From: Treponema sp.
GTDB taxonomy: Bacteria; Spirochaetota; Spirochaetia; Treponematales; Treponemataceae
Length of the DNA stretch: 33,529 bases
Reading direction: 5' to 3'
Assembly: GCA_017961705.1 (NCBI GenBank)
Contig: JAGCWT010000106.1
Span: 1-33,529 of the forward strand
The translations under genes and the position numbers were made by a program. Shown in pieces: positions 7,506 through 16,813 of this stretch (its first letter is position 1; every line of letters starts with the position of its first letter). The notes beneath the pieces were generated by a model. It saw only the letters and a program-made list of their open reading frames with translations. It was not told where the DNA came from and ran no database searches.

Positions 7506-8162
7506 TCAACTGCCTGCAATTAACTTATTTTCATACTGGAGAAAGTGCTCTATTACGTCGGCTATGTATTGGTCTCCCGGAATTGTGGGGCTTGTAAACA
7601 TATACGAAAAATAACAACTGATTATTAAATCACTTTCTCCGTCATATTCAAGAAGGAAAAGACCGCGAGAAGGCTGAAGCCCAATTCCCAATTTTTTTCC
7701 GCCGAGATAAAAAACAAAAGTGTCTGCATCTATATGATCAATATATTCTTCATAGTTTCCAGAATAGAAAGCTTGAACGTTCATTTTAGTTTTTTCAGTA
7801 TGCACGAATGAAATATTTTTTTCATTCAAAATTCTTAAGATTTCATTTCTGCATTCTTCAAAAGAATATTTATCTATGTCACTTAAAATCTTTAACAGCG
7901 GAATGCATTCATGGATAATATAACCTATTATATTATCCTGCTCCGTAAAGTTCCTTCTGAACTCTCGCAAACCAAATGGAAAAATGTTTGTGTCAAGATA
8001 AATGGTTCCGTCGTACCCGCCGTGCTGGCGTTTATGGACAGCAATATAAGTTTTGTTCTTTAGCCAGAACGTTATGTCTCCGCACTGTTTTTTTATCTGT
8101 ATTCCTTCTTTTTCAAAAAAGTCCGCGTAGTCTTTTAAATGCAATAATTTTTCCAGTGTCAT
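7506..8162 (-). CDS. Predicted cytoplasmic immunity protein for the Rhs nuclease tip
   Basis: 218 residues, no signal peptide or membrane segment, mixed alpha/beta composition. I do not recognise the family. It starts 18 bases after the Rhs toxin tip (8181-8861) with a clear GGAG ribosome-binding site, so it is in the position of the cognate immunity gene. A cytoplasmic immunity protein fits a nuclease toxin. The N-terminus (MTLEKLLHLKDYADFFEKEG) looks helical, and the C-terminal half has alternating hydrophobic strands. The function rests on gene order alone. Confidence 0.6.
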   Translation of the reverse strand: MTLEKLLHLKDYADFFEKEGIQIKKQCGDITFWLKNKTYIAVHKRQHGGYDGTIYLDTNIFPFGLREFRRNFTEQDNIIGYIIHECIPLLKILSDIDKYSFEECRNEILRILNEKNISFVHTEKTKMNVQAFYSGNYEEYIDHIDADTFVFYLGGKKLGIGLQPSRGLFLLEYDGESDLIISCYFSYMFTSPTIPGDQYIADVIEHFLQYENKLIAGS

Positions 8163-8180
8163 ACATTCTCCTCTTATATT

Positions 8181-8861
8181 TCAAAATATTATTGCAGCAG
8201 CTGATTCCTTAATGATCTCTTTTCCGATTTCTGTCGCAGTATATGTTGCTCCCCCGCCAGAGGCAACGCTTATAACGACAACAGCTGCCGTAACCAAGCC
8301 AGTTACGGCACCTATGGCTTTTAACTTTTTATAATCCAAGTTATCCTTTTTATTTGAAAGTGAATAGTAGATTATGCCTTCCTGATCTGGATTCCCTGGA
8401 TATGTATACAGATTTATGTCAGCCCTAATTTCGCCACATCCCGGTATTGAAAAAATAACCTGATCCTCAAGTTTAATTGTTCCAATTTCCAAAAGTTTGC
8501 TTGTTCCCTTTTTATATCCCCTCCCCATATGCTCAACATACTTTTCCAGCTGTTTTTTTGCATCCGGATTATTTGCCTGCGTAACAGGCTTGATTTCATA
8601 AATTTCATTTAAATAGACAAAATCTGCACGGCCATCGGTACCGAACCTTCCTCCACCCGGAATCCGAACTTCAGCCGCACTTCCTGGAAATCGTATCATA
8701 AGGTTTGACTCAATTATCTTATGAACATTTGAACCAACAATATTTTTTGTGCCAAAAGGGATTCCGTTCCACATTGCCCTCCCATCGGGGTCTATATAGC
8801 GTACCGGATTGTTGGCCGCGTATGCATACAAACCGCCATATGTGGGACTAGGCAGGGGACT
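8181..8861 (-). pseudogene. Orphan Rhs C-terminal module: core remnant plus PD-(D/E)xK nuclease-like toxin tip
   Basis: The frame opens after a TAA (8862-8864) and immediately encodes the end of an Rhs core, including GLYAYAANNPVRYIDPDGR, where intact Rhs proteins join their variable toxin tip. The large N-terminal repeat region is missing. The tip has a restriction-endonuclease-like pattern: an HKIIE helix, then GRADFVY and EIYEIKP, matching D...ExK. It ends with a hydrophobic stretch (VTGLVTAAVVVISVASGGG). A TTG at 8831 could start a 216-residue protein, but without a convincing ribosome-binding site. Such displaced tips with an immunity gene behind them are known as orphan modules: they can recombine into a full Rhs gene or be inert. 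The predicted immunity gene follows directly. Confidence 0.72.
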
Positions 8862-8968
8862 TTATGCCAGTTTTATGCAAGCTTTTACTATCTTTTCTTT
8901 GCCTCCGAACCTATTTTGTTATATCCTACCAGAAAAACTCTTTTTTGCATAGGAATCTGGGTACTGAC

Positions 8969-9439
8969 CTAATTCAGAAGCTCGATTTCAAACACAAGCT
9001 TATCAAAATTAGTGTTTCTACCTGTATCATTACAGCGATATCTATAGATATTTCCTTTTTGCTCAAGAATCATTCCGCTATAATCCATTTGAGAATATTT
9101 TTTCATTGATCCCAGTTCATTTCTCTCAAATATATTGTATACACTCAAATACCCTTCATCTGATGAACACTCTATTTCGAATTCTTTAGGGCATTCATCT
9201 TCCCACAATTCAAAAGCTCTTCCCGAAACACCGTTTGTGGTTAATGTCCCTTTTCCTGCATCTATGGCAATCCTAATACCCTGTCTATTTTCAGAATTAA
9301 CACTTATAAATCTAACCTTTACAAGTTGCTTTTTCTGAATAGACAAAACTTCCCATTTTATTACCTCTCTTTCAACGTCCCCAAACTCATTGTTATATGT
9401 TCTTTTTTTTCCAATCCAGTCTGGCAATTTTTGACTCAT
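8969..9439 (-). CDS. Predicted immunity protein (family not recognised)
   Basis: 156 residues, no signal peptide, beta-rich. It begins MSQKLPDWIGKKRTYNNEFGD. Its ATG has AGGAG at ideal spacing, and that site lies inside a 19-codon toxin-tail remnant whose stop codon is 1 base before this ATG. The arrangement marks it as the partner of a toxin now lost upstream. No known fold was assigned. The gene stops about 108 bases before the orphan Rhs module. Confidence 0.55.
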   Translation of the reverse strand: MSQKLPDWIGKKRTYNNEFGDVEREVIKWEVLSIQKKQLVKVRFISVNSENRQGIRIAIDAGKGTLTTNGVSGRAFELWEDECPKEFEIECSSDEGYLSVYNIFERNELGSMKKYSQMDYSGMILEQKGNIYRYRCNDTGRNTNFDKLVFEIELLN

Positions 9440-9440
9440 T

Positions 9441-9500
9441 TTATTCTCCTGTTGGTCTCGGACCTGTATAAAATCTGTGTGGATCTATTTCCGCATGTTT
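9441..9500 (-). pseudogene. Toxin-tail remnant, 19 codons
   Basis: Between stop codons at 9501-9503 and 9441-9443 the minus strand encodes KHAEIDPHRFYTGPRPTGE. This looks like the extreme C-terminus of a polymorphic toxin joined to the immunity gene one base downstream. It has no start codon and cannot be functional by itself. The toxin family was not identified. Confidence 0.42.
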
Positions 9501-9514
9501 TCATGGCGTAATTA

Positions 9515-10426
9515 TCAATACACCTTTATGTATTCTTCCCAAGTGTCGGGGTATTTTTTCTTTATCAGTTTTTCTACATCAACAGGAACGGGTTCAGCAT
9601 AGTAATCAATTCCCTGATTTTTAAATTCCTTTACAATTTCCATTTTTATTTTATACTCTTCTGAATCCAATGGAAAAATCCACCATCGGCGAAGTAAACC
9701 AACAGTTTTTAAGGGGATATTTTCATCATAATTAAACGAATAATCATCCGTTACATTTGCCTTTAAGTCAACAATTAAATATCTTGACATTTCTATATCC
9801 TTGACCCTCAAAGCCTCAATGGCTGCAGTCTCTCCATCAACATTCTTTAAATTTATATCTGCATGCCCTTTTTCAACAAGGAGCCTGGCCTTTTCCATGT
9901 TAATCTTTTTATCAGGTATATGCATTGACGGAAGCATCATCAGAGGTGTCGTTCCCTCGATGTAAAATTCGTTAACAACACCATTAGAATCCAGTGGAAC
10001 GGATTTTAAGGAAATGTCAGGATCCGCTCCGTAGTCAAGCAGAATCTTTACAAAATCAGGGGGAATTTCCCCATAACAGCAGGCCATAAACAACGGAGTT
10101 TCTCCACCTTCTAGGCATTGTATGTTAGGATCCATTCCGCATTCCAGCAGAGCTTTCATGGATTTTAGTTTTAAGCATCTTACAGACCAGTGCAAGAGTG
10201 TGTAATGATTTGAATTGTCCACTGCATACATCTGCTCAGGATTTTTTCTGCATATTTTTTTTATTCTCGAAACATTTTCTGTCTGGACAGCTTTTGCCAA
10301 TTCCAGGGCATCTGTATTACTAAAATTATCCGTTATGTGATGAGACAAAAATATTGTCCGTGAACAGCCGAAGAAAATGAAAATACATAGTATAAGAGAA
10401 AACAAATAAATCTTTTTAATCATCAT
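9515..10426 (-). CDS. Ankyrin-repeat lipoprotein, possible immunity protein
   Basis: 303 residues. The signal peptide ends in IFFGC, a plausible lipobox with Cys21, so the protein is probably membrane-anchored in the periplasm. Ankyrin repeats span about residues 70-225 (for example HYTLLHWSVR, GETPLFMACCYGEIP, GTTPLMM, GETAAIEALRVKD). A non-repeat C-terminal segment of about 70 residues ends EEYIKVY. Ankyrin proteins often occur as immunity partners in polymorphic-toxin loci, and its place at the head of this island supports that. A general protein-binding role cannot be excluded. Start: ATG at 10426, with a second ATG immediately after; the only Shine-Dalgarno-like sequence, AGG, is about 10 bases upstream. 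Confidence 0.72.
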   Translation of the reverse strand: MMIKKIYLFSLILCIFIFFGCSRTIFLSHHITDNFSNTDALELAKAVQTENVSRIKKICRKNPEQMYAVDNSNHYTLLHWSVRCLKLKSMKALLECGMDPNIQCLEGGETPLFMACCYGEIPPDFVKILLDYGADPDISLKSVPLDSNGVVNEFYIEGTTPLMMLPSMHIPDKKINMEKARLLVEKGHADINLKNVDGETAAIEALRVKDIEMSRYLIVDLKANVTDDYSFNYDENIPLKTVGLLRRWWIFPLDSEEYKIKMEIVKEFKNQGIDYYAEPVPVDVEKLIKKKYPDTWEEYIKVY

Positions 10427-10516
10427 TCATAACCTACTTTTCTCCATAATAATACAACCCCACGGCAAAACACAAGCTACTGGCCGTACTGCCCGTAGAG
10501 ATAGGCAAATAAAATA

Positions 10517-10525
10517 TGTTATAAT
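10517..10525 (+). promoter_or_regulatory. Extended -10 promoter for the alpha-2-macroglobulin gene
   Basis: TGTTATAAT is a perfect TATAAT with the upstream TGn of an extended -10 element. No -35 hexamer is seen at 16-18 bases, which extended -10 promoters can lack. Transcription would start near 10532, leaving a leader of about 50 bases with a good ribosome-binding site. Confidence 0.5.
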
Positions 10526-10584
10526 ATAGATGATGTCAGTAACCAAAACTTGCTACATTCATTTAAAAACTGTAGGTGGTATAT

Positions 10585-13500
10585 ATGAAAAAGAATTTTT
10601 CTTTGGCAGGTATTTTGATGGGAATGATTATTGCTTCGGCTACTTGTATTACGGCTTCGGGAACGGAAGGCAAGTCTAAAAGCGATTCACAAAACGCATC
10701 GGGAACAAGCTTTACGGTTCTAAGCATGACCCCGGAAGGTGAGCTTCCTTCCCAGGTTGAATATCCGTCTATACAGATTCAATTCTCTGAACCTGTTGTT
10801 GCCCTAAAGGAACTTGGCGAACAGGAAAGCTCCAGCTACGTGTTTTCCATTGAACCGCCGCTTAAAGGGGTTTTCCGCTGGAAGGGTACATCTGTACTCT
10901 CTTTTGACAGCACGGACAAAACTGTACCCCAAAAACAGTATACATTGCGCATAAATCCTAACCTTGTGTCTAAAAAAGGAAACAAGATTTCCGGCAAGCT
11001 GGAATACACCTTCCACACGGAAGAATTAAAGCTCAATTCCATACAGCCCGCTTACTCTGCTTACAAGGAAGGCCGCTATGTGGACACTTCTAGCGTTCCA
11101 CCTGAACTGGCAAAAGACATAGCCCTTCATTTTAACCTGCCAGTAAACGCAGCGGTTGTTTCAAAGACAATAACCGTTACAGACAACAAAAACACCACCT
11201 ATAACTTTTCCGCTTTGAATGACGGCGAAAAAACCCTTGTGCTTCACTTAAAGGATACCCCAGCAGAAGACAGGCAGATAACCGTTACGCTGCAGAAGGG
11301 TTCCATTGCAGACAAGGACTGCTACCCCACAAGCGCAAACCGCTCAAGAAGCTTCCACACGCTTGTCCCCTTTGTAATAAAGGATTGCTCAGAAAACATA
11401 AGGTGGCTCTCCCGCCAGTACGACAAGCCAGTGCGCCTGACATTTTCTTCCATATTAAAAGAAGAAAGTGAAGCTGAGCTTGCCCAGTTCATAACCGCAG
11501 AAGGTAAAAAGAAAAAAGCCACCCCTACAAAAGAAAACCTTTTGGTGCAGGGACAGACCCTCTTGATTTTTGGGTTGCCTTTTGACTACAACGAAACATA
11601 TACACTAAAAGTCTCTTCCGGCTTAAAAGACATCTACGGCCGCAAGCTGAACAAGGACTATTCCTTTACAATAAAAGTTCCTGATGCGGAAAGCTTTGTG
11701 TCCTTTAAGAATTCAGGGCTCCAAACTCTGGAAAGCCAGTTTACGCCTAGGATTGTTTTCAATCACCAGAACATTAAGTCACCCTCTTCCTACAGGATTG
11801 AACCCTTGACGAATGCAGACGGTAGCAAATCTACCCAGAGGGGCAAGACAATAAACCTTGACGTTTCAAAGATTCCCCAGAACAAAAGAATTACGGAAAC
11901 CGTAGACCTCCGCGACTATTTGCAGAAGGTTGGCAACCAGTACCGCGGAGCCGTCCTTTTTAAGGCTAAGGTCAATGTTGAGCGCAAGTGGCTGGACTGG
12001 ACCAAGAAATACCGCACGGAACTTGATGACTTTACCAACGAGCAGATAATTCAGGTTACAGATTTGGGCCTTACTGTACGCTATGCCTACAACCGCGCAA
12101 TTGTCATGGTAACAAGCCTTTCAACGGGTAAATCTGTACCCAACGCAACCGTTAACGTAAAGATTGTTCCATACAGCGACACTTACGAAAACAACGGCGG
12201 TTATGCAAACGTACTCACCAAAAACTATGCAACCTTTGCAAGTGCCACAACAGACAGCGAAGGAGTTGCCATAATTGAATTCAAGAACGACTTGGTGGCC
12301 GCACTTAGGAGCAGCGTAAACGGAAAGCGCCTTGACTACAACGCCAACCTTATTTATATAGAAGCAAAAACTTCGGACGACCGCATAATGTTCTGCCCTT
12401 CACAAAACGGATTCTGGTGGTCTTCGGGTAATGTGGACAAGGGAGACATAGAAGGTTTTGCAAGGGAGCGCATGGTTGCCACCATATTCACAGACCGCGG
12501 ACTTTACAAACCAGGCGAGACTGTAAGTTACAAGCTGATTGACCGCACCCTTTACAAAGAAGAATACAACGTTCCACGCGGAAAGGATGCTGAATACACT
12601 ATTACCCTTGTTGACCAGAGTTGGAACAGCAACAAGAGCTTTTACAAGACCAGCGGCACCTTAAGCGCAAACGGTACAACATCCGGTTCCTTTAAGCTGC
12701 CGGAAGACCTAAAACCAGGCGACTACTACATCCGTTACCAAAGGAATCTTTCTGGTGCTTTGTCAGAAGAAAACTGTAGGGTTCAGGTACAGTTCTTTGA
12801 AAAGCTGCGTTTTGAGGCAGAAGCATCTGTTCCACAGGGAACTTACTACAGGGGAGACACCCTTTCTGCAGAACTTAGCGCATCCTATTTGGGCGGCGGT
12901 GCACTGGACAACAGCACATATTCTTCAACATGGACCCGCCAAAAGCAGTCCTTTAGCGCACATACACCCGCATACAAAAGCTACACCTACGGCCCCAAAA
13001 AGTCTGCCAGCGACAGCTACCTGCGCGAAAGTGGCAACGGAACTTTAAGTGCAGAAGGCAAAGCTACAATCAACCACAACACGGGTACAGAAAAGGGTAC
13101 AGTTGCACCCGCTACACCCTATCTTTACACAATGGAAGCAAGGGTAACGGATTCCGGCAACCAGGCCATCAGCACAAGCACATCCGTTTTGGTTCACCCG
13201 GCAAAATTCTACATTGGCCTAAGCAACGCAAAAAACATCAAGGGCTTTGCCAAAAAGGGCGACACCTTAAAGTTTGACTATGTTTGCATCACCCCGGAAG
13301 AAAAAGCCGCAGCCCAGAACCTCTTGCCCAAAGACGGAAAAATAAAGCTTGAGCTTCTGCGCGAAGAATGGAAAAGAACACAGAGCCTTGACCGCGACGG
13401 ATACGTTTCTTACAACTGGAAATGCGAAGATATTCTAGAAGATGAACGTTCGTTAGTTATTACGGACGGCAATGAATTCTCGTTAGTTCCAGAAAAAGGC

Positions 13501-16500
13501 GGAAGCTACACCCTGCGCCTAAGCACAAAAGACGCAAACGGCAGCGATGTAATCACCGAACGCACATTCTATGTTACAAGCAGCGACTGGTACTGGCACA
13601 CAGAAAACCAGCAGCAGATTGGCCTTACCCCGGACAAATCGCTGTATTCCGTAAACGATTCGGCACAGATTATGGTTCAGAGCGAACTTCCACGCGGCAA
13701 ATACCTTATGACGGTTGAACGCGGAACAATCCTCTCCCAGAAGGTCTTGAACATAACAGAACCAACATCCGTAATATCTGTCCCCATTTTGGACAGCTAT
13801 GCCCCTGTAATCTATGTTTCACTTTCATCCTATTCAACAAGGCAGAATGGAAACACCGGTGCTACAGAGGAAAAAAGGGATACAGATAAACCCAAAGGCT
13901 ACTTTGGAGTAACAGCCCTTAACGTAGACCTAAAGACCAAGACTTTTGACATTCAGATAAAGATGGACAAGCCTTCTTACCGTGCAGGCGAAAAGGCACA
14001 GATTACACTCCACGCATCCCGCAACGGACAGCCTCTTGCAAATGCGGAACTGGCACTTATTGCGGCAGACCGTGGCGTTCTTGATCTGATTGGCTACCAC
14101 ATTCAGGACCCAAGCGAAGTCTTCTATAGTAAATATCTCTTCCCCGACCGCGCCTATGGTGGAGAGTCCCGCCAGCTTTTGATTGACCATGCAGAAGAGT
14201 CTGATGATGCAGTAGAAGATGAATGTGTTGAAGAAGCAATGATGTGTGAATCGGCAGCAGCCCCCCGCATGATGATGAAGTCTGCATCTGCAAAAAATAC
14301 TGCGAGGATGCTGGAAGGAAGTGCTATGGCAGACGAACCCGCCATGGGAGCTAAAGAAAAAGCCGCCCCGGCCCTAAAAGTGCGCAAGAACTTTGCTTCA
14401 ACCGCAGTCTTCCGCCCAGATTTGGTAACAGATGCAAACGGAGACGTTACAGTAACATTCACCCTGCCCGACTCGCTTACAACCTACCGCGTAACGGCAG
14501 TTGGCATTAAGGACAACCTCTTTGCAAGGGCAGAAGAAGAGCTAGACGTTGCAGAGCCAATTTCCGTGCGCCAGGTATTGCCAAGAAAACTCCGCTTGGA
14601 CGACAAGGGAGAGGCTGGAGTTACCATCACAAACCTTGACTCACAAAACCACGACGTAACGGTTGCAATGAATGTTTACAGCGGCGTGGAAAAAGCCAAC
14701 GGTGAGCAGACAAAGGATTCCGTGCAAAAGCTTCCGGGAAAAGCCTCTGTTCAAGGAGAAGGCAAAAAGACGGTTTCCGTTAAGGGTCAAAGCACACAGG
14801 CGCTAATGTTCAGCATAAAAGCAGAGCAGCAGGGCTGGATTACGGTTGAATATACCGTTACAGGTGACCTTATAAACGAAAAGATTTTTGTTCCGCTGGA
14901 AATAGAAAAGCCCTATATCTTTGAGGCTGTAACCACAATTGGCGAAGTTCGTGATGCGGCAGGAATAAAGGAAGGCAAGGCTTCTGCAAAAGAGACAATC
15001 ATTCTGCCGGGAGATGCAGAAGACGGAAGAGGAAGCCTTTACGTTCAGCTAGACCCGACAAGACTGGGTGTCCTGCGCGAAGCTGTGGGTTACGTCTTCC
15101 ACTATCCTTATGGCTGCATGGAACAGCGCTCAGCGGCGGTTCTTCCTCTGGTGGCATTCGGTGACTACATAAAGATTTTTGACCTTAACACAGAGGTAAA
15201 AGACCCGGCATCAGTTGCCGCAAACGAAATACGCTCTTGGGCAAAGGTGCAGAATTCAGACGGTGATTTCCCCTACTGGCCAGACGGCTATTACAGGGAC
15301 AGCAACCGTTATGTTTCCATGCGCATTGCAGAAATCCTTTCCCTTGCAAAGCAGCGCGGAATTGTAAAAAACAGCGGCATCAACGAAGAAAAGCTTGCCT
15401 CTTACCTTATCCGTGAATCTGATTCCATCATAAAGGAAAAGGATGAAGTTTCATGGGCAATGTATACGGCAGCCTACGGTTACTATGCGGCACAAATGCT
15501 CGGAGGAAAAATTGACGAAGCAAACCTTGAACGCATAGCCGATTCAGATTCAAGCGACGTTGAAACTTTGGCACTGGCAGCCCTTACCTATTTGAACATG
15601 AACCAAAAGGCAAAGGCAAAAGCCGTAAGCCAAAAGATGTACCGCTTTGTTCGCCTTACAGCCCGCGGAATAGACATAACAGGCAAGGCAAAGGATCACT
15701 ACTGGTGTTTCTTTAACCATTCAAGCGAAAAATATGCCTTCTACCTGCAGCTGTTCACAAGGCTGGACACAAGCAATTCTGTAAACCAGCGTTTGGTTTA
15801 CGAGCTGCTCAAAATGCAGAAGACCGGAAGGTGGCAGTCTACTGCGGTAACAAGCCGCGTGCTTATTGCCCTTTATGACTACATCAAGACCAATGACCTG
15901 GACAACCTTGATTTTACCGCAGAAGTGCTTTTGAACGGAAAGAAGCTTCTTGGCGGAAAGTTCTACGGCGTTGCATCCCTTGCAGAAGACAAGGAAATTG
16001 ACTTTGCACAAGAGCCAATTGCTTCCATGCCCAAGGACAAGGAACTTGAACTTGAATTCAAGAAGGACGGACAAGGTACTTTGTTCTACACGGCAAGCAT
16101 GAAGTACGCCATTCCGCCAATTAAGCAGACTGCCCGCGATGAAGGCCTCTGTGTTTACACGGAAATTACCGACGCGGAAACAGGAGAGGTTATTTCGGAA
16201 AACTCTCTGGAAGCAGGAAAAATCTACAGGGAAAAGGTTGTAATTTCTTCTGTAATAGACGCTGAATACGTGGCTTTGCGTGCACCGGTTCCGGCTGGAT
16301 GCGAAATACTCAACTCTGCCTTTGTAACAACAGGAACAATACCTTCTGCTTCTTCACAGGAAGAATCTCCTGTTAGACCTCTTGCAAAGAACAGGGTAAG
16401 GCCTTGGTGGTACAACCCCAACCGCGGACTTTCCTACAAGGGTATTTACGATGTAGAGATGCAATATTTCTGGGACTACTTCCCAAGAGGAATCCAGGAA

Positions 16501-16623
16501 GTGGAATTTACATTCAGGGCAAGCCGCAAGGGAACATACAACACTCCTTGTGTTACCGCTGAATGTATGTACGAAGAAGAAATATTTGGTCGCTCAAGTG
16601 GCCGTGTTTGGGAAATAAAGTAG
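10585..16623 (+). CDS. Bacterial alpha-2-macroglobulin (YfhM-like protease trap) with intact thioester
   Basis: 2012 residues. An N-terminal signal peptide (MKKNFSLAGILMGMIIASATC) may be lipidated at Cys21, but Thr at -1 makes the lipobox poor. A series of macroglobulin-like beta domains follows (MG2-type segment around GLYKPGETVSYK). Next come a flexible Met/Ala/Glu-rich stretch at about 1195-1275, likely bait or linker, the ANGDVTVTFTLPDS segment and the thioester motif GCMEQ (Cys1511, Gln1514) opening the alpha-helical thioester domain. Known homologues trap attacking proteases in the periplasm. The usual partner pbpC, a peptidoglycan synthase gene, is absent from this window. AGGTGG sits five bases before the ATG at 10585, so the in-frame GTG at 10576 is rejected. 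Confidence 0.93.
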   Translation: MKKNFSLAGILMGMIIASATCITASGTEGKSKSDSQNASGTSFTVLSMTPEGELPSQVEYPSIQIQFSEPVVALKELGEQESSSYVFSIEPPLKGVFRWKGTSVLSFDSTDKTVPQKQYTLRINPNLVSKKGNKISGKLEYTFHTEELKLNSIQPAYSAYKEGRYVDTSSVPPELAKDIALHFNLPVNAAVVSKTITVTDNKNTTYNFSALNDGEKTLVLHLKDTPAEDRQITVTLQKGSIADKDCYPTSANRSRSFHTLVPFVIKDCSENIRWLSRQYDKPVRLTFSSILKEESEAELAQFITAEGKKKKATPTKENLLVQGQTLLIFGLPFDYNETYTLKVSSGLKDIYGRKLNKDYSFTIKVPDAESFVSFKNSGLQTLESQFTPRIVFNHQNIKSPSSYRIEPLTNADGSKSTQRGKTINLDVSKIPQNKRITETVDLRDYLQKVGNQYRGAVLFKAKVNVERKWLDWTKKYRTELDDFTNEQIIQVTDLGLTVRYAYNRAIVMVTSLSTGKSVPNATVNVKIVPYSDTYENNGGYANVLTKNYATFASATTDSEGVAIIEFKNDLVAALRSSVNGKRLDYNANLIYIEAKTSDDRIMFCPSQNGFWWSSGNVDKGDIEGFARERMVATIFTDRGLYKPGETVSYKLIDRTLYKEEYNVPRGKDAEYTITLVDQSWNSNKSFYKTSGTLSANGTTSGSFKLPEDLKPGDYYIRYQRNLSGALSEENCRVQVQFFEKLRFEAEASVPQGTYYRGDTLSAELSASYLGGGALDNSTYSSTWTRQKQSFSAHTPAYKSYTYGPKKSASDSYLRESGNGTLSAEGKATINHNTGTEKGTVAPATPYLYTMEARVTDSGNQAISTSTSVLVHPAKFYIGLSNAKNIKGFAKKGDTLKFDYVCITPEEKAAAQNLLPKDGKIKLELLREEWKRTQSLDRDGYVSYNWKCEDILEDERSLVITDGNEFSLVPEKGGSYTLRLSTKDANGSDVITERTFYVTSSDWYWHTENQQQIGLTPDKSLYSVNDSAQIMVQSELPRGKYLMTVERGTILSQKVLNITEPTSVISVPILDSYAPVIYVSLSSYSTRQNGNTGATEEKRDTDKPKGYFGVTALNVDLKTKTFDIQIKMDKPSYRAGEKAQITLHASRNGQPLANAELALIAADRGVLDLIGYHIQDPSEVFYSKYLFPDRAYGGESRQLLIDHAEESDDAVEDECVEEAMMCESAAAPRMMMKSASAKNTARMLEGSAMADEPAMGAKEKAAPALKVRKNFASTAVFRPDLVTDANGDVTVTFTLPDSLTTYRVTAVGIKDNLFARAEEELDVAEPISVRQVLPRKLRLDDKGEAGVTITNLDSQNHDVTVAMNVYSGVEKANGEQTKDSVQKLPGKASVQGEGKKTVSVKGQSTQALMFSIKAEQQGWITVEYTVTGDLINEKIFVPLEIEKPYIFEAVTTIGEVRDAAGIKEGKASAKETIILPGDAEDGRGSLYVQLDPTRLGVLREAVGYVFHYPYGCMEQRSAAVLPLVAFGDYIKIFDLNTEVKDPASVAANEIRSWAKVQNSDGDFPYWPDGYYRDSNRYVSMRIAEILSLAKQRGIVKNSGINEEKLASYLIRESDSIIKEKDEVSWAMYTAAYGYYAAQMLGGKIDEANLERIADSDSSDVETLALAALTYLNMNQKAKAKAVSQKMYRFVRLTARGIDITGKAKDHYWCFFNHSSEKYAFYLQLFTRLDTSNSVNQRLVYELLKMQKTGRWQSTAVTSRVLIALYDYIKTNDLDNLDFTAEVLLNGKKLLGGKFYGVASLAEDKEIDFAQEPIASMPKDKELELEFKKDGQGTLFYTASMKYAIPPIKQTARDEGLCVYTEITDAETGEVISENSLEAGKIYREKVVISSVIDAEYVALRAPVPAGCEILNSAFVTTGTIPSASSQEESPVRPLAKNRVRPWWYNPNRGLSYKGIYDVEMQYFWDYFPRGIQEVEFTFRASRKGTYNTPCVTAECMYEEEIFGRSSGRVWEIK

Positions 16624-16639
16624 CGGTAGAAAAGGAAAA

Positions 16640-16745
16640 AGACCAAGCAAGCTACGCCGCCATGGAGGGGCCCGCCAAAGGCGGGTTGCGCTAGCAATGG
16701 AGCGGGTAGGGCCCCGCGGAACCCCGGAACGGCGGTGGCGCAAAG
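16640..16745 (+). repeat. GC-rich structured intergenic repeat, copy 1
   Basis: It lies between the convergent alpha-2-macroglobulin and hisK-like genes. It shares the blocks AAGCAAGCTACGCC, GCAATGGAG and AACCCCGGAA, in the same order, with the copy near 33400. It contains strong hairpins, including CCCGCC-AAA-GGCGGG (16671-16685) and TTGC-GCTA-GCAA. Open frames across it are byproducts of the high GC content. Confidence 0.6.
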
Positions 16746-16813
16746 GCATGTTCGGTCGGATTAGCCAAGGAAGAAATGGTAGAGCCTTAAAAAGCACCGT
16801 CCAGATTCAAAAA

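Noticed and set aside
16594..16797. Short minus-strand frames through repeat copy 1
   Set aside because: They lie wholly in a structured repeat and overlap the alpha-2-macroglobulin 3' end.
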